46,066 bases of DNA from an uncultured Collinsella sp. Lineage in GTDB: Bacteria > Actinomycetota > Coriobacteriia > Coriobacteriales > Coriobacteriaceae. This document shows, in pieces, positions 42,359-46,066 of the stretch. The position numbers and the translations under genes are program-made. Position 1 is the first letter of the stretch. Every line of letters begins with the position of its first letter. Under the pieces are notes generated by a model, which was not told the origin of the DNA, did not search any database, and worked only from the letters and a program-made list of their open reading frames with translations. The stretch spans positions 1-46,066 of the forward strand of contig CAAEHI010000047.1 in the NCBI GenBank assembly GCA_900755685.1. The letters are read 5' to 3'.

Positions 42359-42504
42359 GATCTTCCTTTCGTACATGCGACTCGCGGGCACCCTGCCCGC
42401 TTTGCTGTTTGGAAAGATACGACCCCGACCGGGCAGCACCCGCGCCAACTGCGGTTTTTTACGGGCATCTGATAGACCCTTACCGCAAGCGCAGCACGGC
42501 CTTT

Positions 42505-42521
42505 ACAAACGAATAACAAAC
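42505..42521 (-). promoter_or_regulatory. Candidate Pho box upstream of pstS
   Basis: On the minus strand GTTTGTTATTC is followed directly by GTTTGTAAAGG, two direct repeats with an 11-base period, as expected for PhoP/PhoB boxes. It lies about 150 bases before the pstS start. No PhoP-PhoR pair is in the window. Confidence 0.4.
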
Positions 42522-42562
42522 CCGGCATTTAGCGTGGCGCGCCTTTTACACCAATAAAAACA

Positions 42563-42631
42563 AAGTTGCGGTGAAATAGTTCCTGCTTGGCCATCAAATG
42601 GCCCATTCTAGGAACTATTCCACCGCAACTT
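42563..42631. repeat. REP-like family C, copy 1
   Basis: 22-base arms beginning AAGTTGCGGTGAAATAG, with one mismatch, enclose an inner hairpin GGCCAT-caa-ATGGCC. It lies 22 bases after the stop of the minus-strand dipeptidase gene. Confidence 0.92.
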
Positions 42632-42652
42632 AGATTGGGAAACCGCGAGACC

Positions 42653-44089
42653 TTAAAGCTCTAATTCATTCAAACGGAGGATCGCAACAATATAGATCTT
42701 GAGCGCCTGTTTAAGCTGTTCCTCGTTGGCGCACTCGTTGGGGCCGTGCATCTGGCCGCCCCACGTGGGCAGCTCAAGGCCGGTCTCCTCGGGACCGAAC
42801 GACACGGCGCGGGCAAAGTTGCGCGCGTACGTGCCACCGCCCATGGCAAAGGGTTCGGCATGCTTGCCGGTGAACTCGTTATAGGTGTCAATCAGCGCCT
42901 TCACGGCCGGATCATCGGCAGAGACCGAGAACGGCACCTTCGCGCGACCCAGCTGGCACGTCACGCCGAAACGGCCCACGAGCGGATCGAGCTGCTCGCG
43001 GATGGTATCGGCACTCGTGCTGTCGGGGAAGCGCACGTCGATGACCTGCTCGATATGGCCATCCGCCACGCGGATGACGCCAGCGTTGCAGGTAAGCGGG
43101 CCAAACGCCGAACTCGTCGCATCGATACCCAGGCCGCGGCCATAGGCGTCCGCATGCACAAAGGCCAAAAACTTGACAAACTCGTGCTCGGCGGGCGTCA
43201 ACAGGCGCTTGTCACGGGCGCCAAACGCGTCCTCGGCCTCGCGCAGATACGCCACGATCAGGCCGACAGCGTTGATAGTGCCCTCAGGCATCGAGGCATG
43301 ACCGCCAATGCCGTGGGCAAAAATCTGCGCATGCCCGTTATCGAGTGTCGTGATCTCAAGGCGATCAGCGTTCTCGACCGGCGCCGGCAGCTCATCGGCG
43401 GCAATCGCGAGCTCGCAGATGGACTGCGACGGAATGGCATTGCTCGCCTCGGCGCCGCTCCACGACACGATGCGCCCGCCGTCGATCTTGGAGCTCACGA
43501 ACGTCGCCCCAAACTGGCCCTTCTCGGCATTGCAGACCGGGAACTCGGCATCGGGCGTAAACAAAAAGTCGGGGACTGCGTGGTTCTCCAGATAATGGTG
43601 AACGTCGGACATGCCCACTTCCTCATCGCAGCCCAGCAGCGCGCGGAAAGCATAGCGCGGGGTAATGCCGTGCTTGAGCAGATAAGCGCCGGCGTAGAGC
43701 GACAGCACCGCCGGACCCTTGTCGTCAATCACGCCGCGACCGAGCAGCCAGCCCTCGCGGCGCTCCATCGCAAACGGGTCGGTGTTCCAACCGGGGCCAG
43801 CGGGAACCACGTCCACGTGGCAGATAGTCGCGAGCTGCTTGTCGCCGCGACCCGGGATATCGGCGATTCCCACATAGCCCCCGTCGTCGCTCGTCTGATA
43901 GCCGAGCTTTTGCGCAATGCCGAGCGCGCAATCGAGCGCGTCACGGACCGGGCGGCCAAACGGCGCACCGGGCTCCGCATCGGCAGCAACGGCCACGGAC
44001 GGATAGCTCACCAGTTGTTCGATATCGGCAACGACATCCTCCCAGACCTCGTCGACATACTCGGCAACGCTCTGCTCCACCTGATTCAT
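42653..44089 (-). CDS. M20 family dipeptidase (PepV/Sapep-like)
   Basis: A 478-residue zinc peptidase. Metal and catalytic residues are in ICHVDVVPAG, LGRGVIDDKGP, LLGCDEEVGMSD, the lid domain HGIGGHASMPEGTINA and the C-terminal MHGPNECANEE. These fit the Xaa-His/broad dipeptidase branch, cytosolic, completing peptide breakdown. ATG 44089 has AAGGAGG 7 bases upstream; the frame is open 65 codons further into the HAD gene's coding region and is rejected. It lies 55 bp downstream of the HAD gene on the same strand. Confidence 0.94.
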   Translation of the reverse strand: MNQVEQSVAEYVDEVWEDVVADIEQLVSYPSVAVAADAEPGAPFGRPVRDALDCALGIAQKLGYQTSDDGGYVGIADIPGRGDKQLATICHVDVVPAGPGWNTDPFAMERREGWLLGRGVIDDKGPAVLSLYAGAYLLKHGITPRYAFRALLGCDEEVGMSDVHHYLENHAVPDFLFTPDAEFPVCNAEKGQFGATFVSSKIDGGRIVSWSGAEASNAIPSQSICELAIAADELPAPVENADRLEITTLDNGHAQIFAHGIGGHASMPEGTINAVGLIVAYLREAEDAFGARDKRLLTPAEHEFVKFLAFVHADAYGRGLGIDATSSAFGPLTCNAGVIRVADGHIEQVIDVRFPDSTSADTIREQLDPLVGRFGVTCQLGRAKVPFSVSADDPAVKALIDTYNEFTGKHAEPFAMGGGTYARNFARAVSFGPEETGLELPTWGGQMHGPNECANEEQLKQALKIYIVAILRLNELEL

Positions 44090-44144
44090 GAACGACCTCC
44101 TTACCAATGAGCGACGGGTACGCCCGCCCCTCACATTATGTCTA

Positions 44145-44813
44145 TTAGATAGCGAAAAGTTTAGCAAGCTCGGCCACCGAGTGCACCACCGCATCGGCGC
44201 CCGCGGCCTCGTGCTCCCCCGGCGCTGCCGCGCCCGAATAGATGCCGATGCACGGCACGCCCATCGCGTGCGCGCCCTCCACATCGTTAAAGCGATCGCC
44301 GATCATCACGGCATCGTCGGCCGTCGCGCCGAGCGCCGCCAGGGCATCACGAACCGAATCGGCCTTGGTCTCGCGTCCCTGCGGCGGATTCATGCCAACC
44401 ACCGCCTCAAACTGCGAAAGCCCCAGCTCGCCCACCATGTCAATGCACTTTGCCTCCATGCGTGACGTCGCCACGACCAAGCGATGCCCCTGCGCGACAA
44501 GGCCATCGAGCAGCTCGGGGATTCCATCGAACACGGGATACTCTTCCGGTCCCAGCTCATCAAAAAAGGCACGGTACTCGTCAGCCACCACAAGCGACTC
44601 CTCGCGGGAGAAGCCATAAAAGTCGTGAAAGCTCTTCCACAGGGGCGGCCCGATCATGCGGCGCAGGTCACCCATCTGCGCCTCCGAAAACCCGCGCGCG
44701 GCCAACGTCTTGCGCGTCGAACTCATCACCGCCCGGCCCGTATCGGCCACCGTGCCGTCAAAATCGAACAGCACAACCGGCCGCCTGTATATCTCCAACG
44801 CCTCCATCGGCAT
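44145..44813 (-). CDS. HAD hydrolase, phosphoglycolate phosphatase-like
   Basis: A 222-residue subfamily IA phosphatase. Motif I is LFDFDGTVADTG (Asp17, Asp19), motif II is VVATSRMEAK, and motif IV is MIGDRFNDVEGAHAMG. The alpha-helical cap fits Gph/PpaX-type enzymes acting on phosphoglycolate or pyrophosphate; the substrate is not fixed. ATG 44813 and ATG 44807 are both possible: GGGGAA and AGAGG give acceptable spacing to one or the other. It is divergent from degV2. Confidence 0.88.
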   Translation of the reverse strand: MPMEALEIYRRPVVLFDFDGTVADTGRAVMSSTRKTLAARGFSEAQMGDLRRMIGPPLWKSFHDFYGFSREESLVVADEYRAFFDELGPEEYPVFDGIPELLDGLVAQGHRLVVATSRMEAKCIDMVGELGLSQFEAVVGMNPPQGRETKADSVRDALAALGATADDAVMIGDRFNDVEGAHAMGVPCIGIYSGAAAPGEHEAAGADAVVHSVAELAKLFAI

Positions 44814-44855
44814 TCCTCTTCCCCAGTTGATGATTTCCACACCGACACTTCAAAC

Positions 44856-44871
44856 TGTTGACTATTCAACA
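44856..44871. promoter_or_regulatory. Palindrome in the divergent HAD/degV spacer
   Basis: TGTTGA-ctat-TCAACA, a perfect 6-4-6 inverted repeat midway between the two divergent start codons. It is an operator candidate for either gene. Confidence 0.35.
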
Positions 44872-44963
44872 ATTGAACCTAGAAATGTGGAACGACTCCA
44901 CTATACTTGTCGCACTTTGCTCTCAGAAGGCGGCGCGCAAGCGCCCCAATGAAAGGTGCAATT

Positions 44964-45824
44964 ATGTCTTTTGCCATCATAACCGACTCCACGTCGGACA
45001 TCTCCCCCGCCCGTGCTCAAGAGCTTGGCATTTACGTCATTCCACTGCATGTGATTATCGAGGGCGAGGACCTGCTCGACCAGGTACAGATCACCGCCGA
45101 GGAGTACGTCGCCCGCATGGCCGGCTCCGAGCAGCTGCCGCACACCTCGCAGCCGAGTGCCGGCGAGTTCAAGGCACTCTTTGACCGCGTGCGTGCTGAC
45201 GGCCACGACAGCGCGATCTTTATCTCGCTGTGCAGCGAATGGTCCGCCTGCTATTCCAACGCATGCCTGGTCGCCGAGACCCACGAGCTCGACGTGCGCT
45301 GCATCGATTCGCGCACCGGCTCGGGTGCCGAGGGCCTGCTGGTGGAGTACGCGCTCGCCATGCGCGAGGACGGCCGCAGCCTGGACGAGACCGAGGCACA
45401 GATCCGCGCGACCCTGCCCGACGCGCACCTGCTGCTGATTCCCCGCACGCTCGAGAACCTCGTTAAGAACGGCCGCGCGCCCAAGCTCGCCGGCCAGCTC
45501 ACGCAGATGCTCAATATTCGCCTGGCCGTTTCGCCGGAGTGGCAGTCGGGCGAGATCAAGGCCATCAAGAAGGGCCGCGGCGCCAAGCGCATCGTCGCCA
45601 ACACCATGGCAGACTGCCTCGCGTTTTTGGCTGAGCACCCGGGCTCGAGCGTGCGCGTGCTCACGACCGGCGCTGCCGAGGAGCAAGAGCTCGTCAACCA
45701 GGCCCTCGCGGGCCAGAACTACGTCGATGCCGGCACCGGCCCCATCGGCTGCACCATCGCCACCCACGTAGGCGTGGACGCCATCGCCATCAGCTACTGC
45801 CCCCGCTACCAGCCCACCCGCTAG
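44964..45824 (+). CDS. DegV family fatty-acid-binding protein (second copy)
   Basis: A 286-residue FakB-type protein, a distant paralog of the one at 8238. Features are FAIITDSTSDISP, the CSEWSACYSNA loop in the ligand region, LLIPRTLENLVKNGR, LNIRLAVSPEWQSGEIKAI and THVGVDAIAISY. Different paralogs commonly favour different fatty acids. ATG 44964 has AAAGGTG six bases upstream; a TTG 19 codons earlier is unsupported. It is a single gene followed by a family C repeat. Confidence 0.92.
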   Translation: MSFAIITDSTSDISPARAQELGIYVIPLHVIIEGEDLLDQVQITAEEYVARMAGSEQLPHTSQPSAGEFKALFDRVRADGHDSAIFISLCSEWSACYSNACLVAETHELDVRCIDSRTGSGAEGLLVEYALAMREDGRSLDETEAQIRATLPDAHLLLIPRTLENLVKNGRAPKLAGQLTQMLNIRLAVSPEWQSGEIKAIKKGRGAKRIVANTMADCLAFLAEHPGSSVRVLTTGAAEEQELVNQALAGQNYVDAGTGPIGCTIATHVGVDAIAISYCPRYQPTR

Positions 45825-45839
45825 GGGCACCCATACCAC

Positions 45840-45902
45840 TTGCGGTGAAATAGGGACTGTTTTTGGCTAATCAGCCGCAAATCAATCCCTATTCCACCGC
45901 AG
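45840..45902. repeat. REP-like family C, copy 2
   Basis: Arms TTGCGGTGAAATAGGGA and TCCCTATTCCACCGCAG, with two mismatches, around an inner GGCT/AGCC hairpin. It starts 16 bases after the degV2 stop. Confidence 0.9.
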
Positions 45903-45930
45903 CCCAAGAGAGGCGCTCGAATCCTTTGGA

Positions 45931-45966
45931 AGTTGCGGTGAAATAGTTCCTGTTTGGAGACCAAGA
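45931..45966. repeat. REP-like family C, left half of a third copy
   Basis: AGTTGCGGTGAAATAGTTCC matches the left arm of copy 1, but the right arm is absent. The sequence instead runs into a GGGG stretch and the end region of an IS3-type element. Confidence 0.75.
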
Positions 45967-45996
45967 GGGGGGTGCGGACGATTTCTTGGACCGCGC

Positions 45997-46066
45997 CTAG
46001 GCGTATCCAAGCTTCCTGCGGTACTCCATCGGGCTCAGCCACCCGAGGGACTTCTTGATCCGCTCC
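45997..46066 (-). CDS. IS3-family transposase, C-terminal fragment (runs off the window)
   Basis: The minus strand at the right edge encodes 22 residues, ERIKKSLGWLSPMEYRRKLG and two more, before TAG. This matches the conserved C-terminus of IS3/IS150-type OrfB transposases (the SPxxYR motif). The rest of the gene lies beyond the window. About 24 bases after the stop, TGCGGACGATTT is a plausible element terminus. The remainder must be seen to know whether the element is intact. Confidence 0.8.
   Translation of the reverse strand, partial: ERIKKSLGWLSPMEYRRKLGYA

Noticed and set aside
40370..42472. 700-codon open frame opposite pstC/pstS
   Set aside because: It is antisense to the pst genes, low-complexity in translation (many H, R, D, G), and lacks a ribosome binding site.
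45821..46042. 73-codon minus-strand frame at the right edge
   Set aside because: A different frame there encodes the conserved IS3 transposase C-terminus ending at 45997; this one runs through the family C repeats.

Overview
The window reads as a high-GC chromosomal segment of a bacterium. The gene set, the sequence style of the proteins and the intergenic repeats suggest a gut Coriobacteriia member (Actinomycetota), most likely Collinsella or a close relative. This is an inference from pattern recognition; no search was run. Most of the window is ordinary core genome with short operons. There are two accessory-looking patches: about 29.5-31.4 kb (AT-rich) and the right edge (end of an IS3-type element).

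Layout. 0-3.4 kb: glutamate 5-kinase (proB), nicotinate phosphoribosyltransferase and a tail-anchored coiled-coil protein on the minus strand. 3.4-5 kb: tRNA-Ala(CGC) with its own promoter and terminator, a PFL-activase-like radical SAM enzyme, and a structured RNA with 6S RNA architecture. 5-7.5 kb: WecA/TagO-type glycan initiator and trpS. 7.8-14.3 kb (minus): alkyltransferase, DegV, MarR, B3/B4-domain protein, pckA and a lactate permease. 14.5-19 kb: Wzx-like flippase, metallophosphatase, cation/proton antiporter. 19.3-23.8 kb: serC-serA, an M20 peptidase, and a short DUF1015-like protein. 23.9-25.9 kb (minus): two tandem histidine phosphatases and a nitroreductase with an iron-box-like site. 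26-29.5 kb: DUF308 membrane protein, YaiI/YqxD protein, His-rich metal exporter, DnaQ-like exonuclease. 29.9-31 kb: nuclease-like hypothetical. 31.4-34.2 kb: SmtB-like repressor, free HMA metal chaperone and P1B-ATPase, a zinc/cadmium-type efflux regulon with three matching operators. 34.5-38.5 kb: HAD phosphatases, DtxR/MntR regulator, ABC-F ATPase. 38.7-42.4 kb: pstSCAB phosphate importer without phoU. 42.6-46 kb: dipeptidase, phosphoglycolate-phosphatase-like HAD, second DegV, and the C-terminus of an IS3-family transposase.

How genes work together. Metal handling recurs: the SmtB/HMA/ATPase unit, a His-rich exporter with its own palindromic operator, a DtxR/MntR regulator, and a DtxR-like box ahead of the nitroreductase. 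Central metabolism is represented by pckA, lactate transport and serine synthesis.

The most distinctive non-coding feature is a set of at least five different families of short palindromic, REP/REPIN-like repeats. Nearly every copy sits just downstream of a stop codon. One family has five copies, each 13-31 bp after a minus-strand gene. No REP-associated transposase is in the window. Start codons were reassigned from Shine-Dalgarno spacing wherever the longest reading frame looked overextended.
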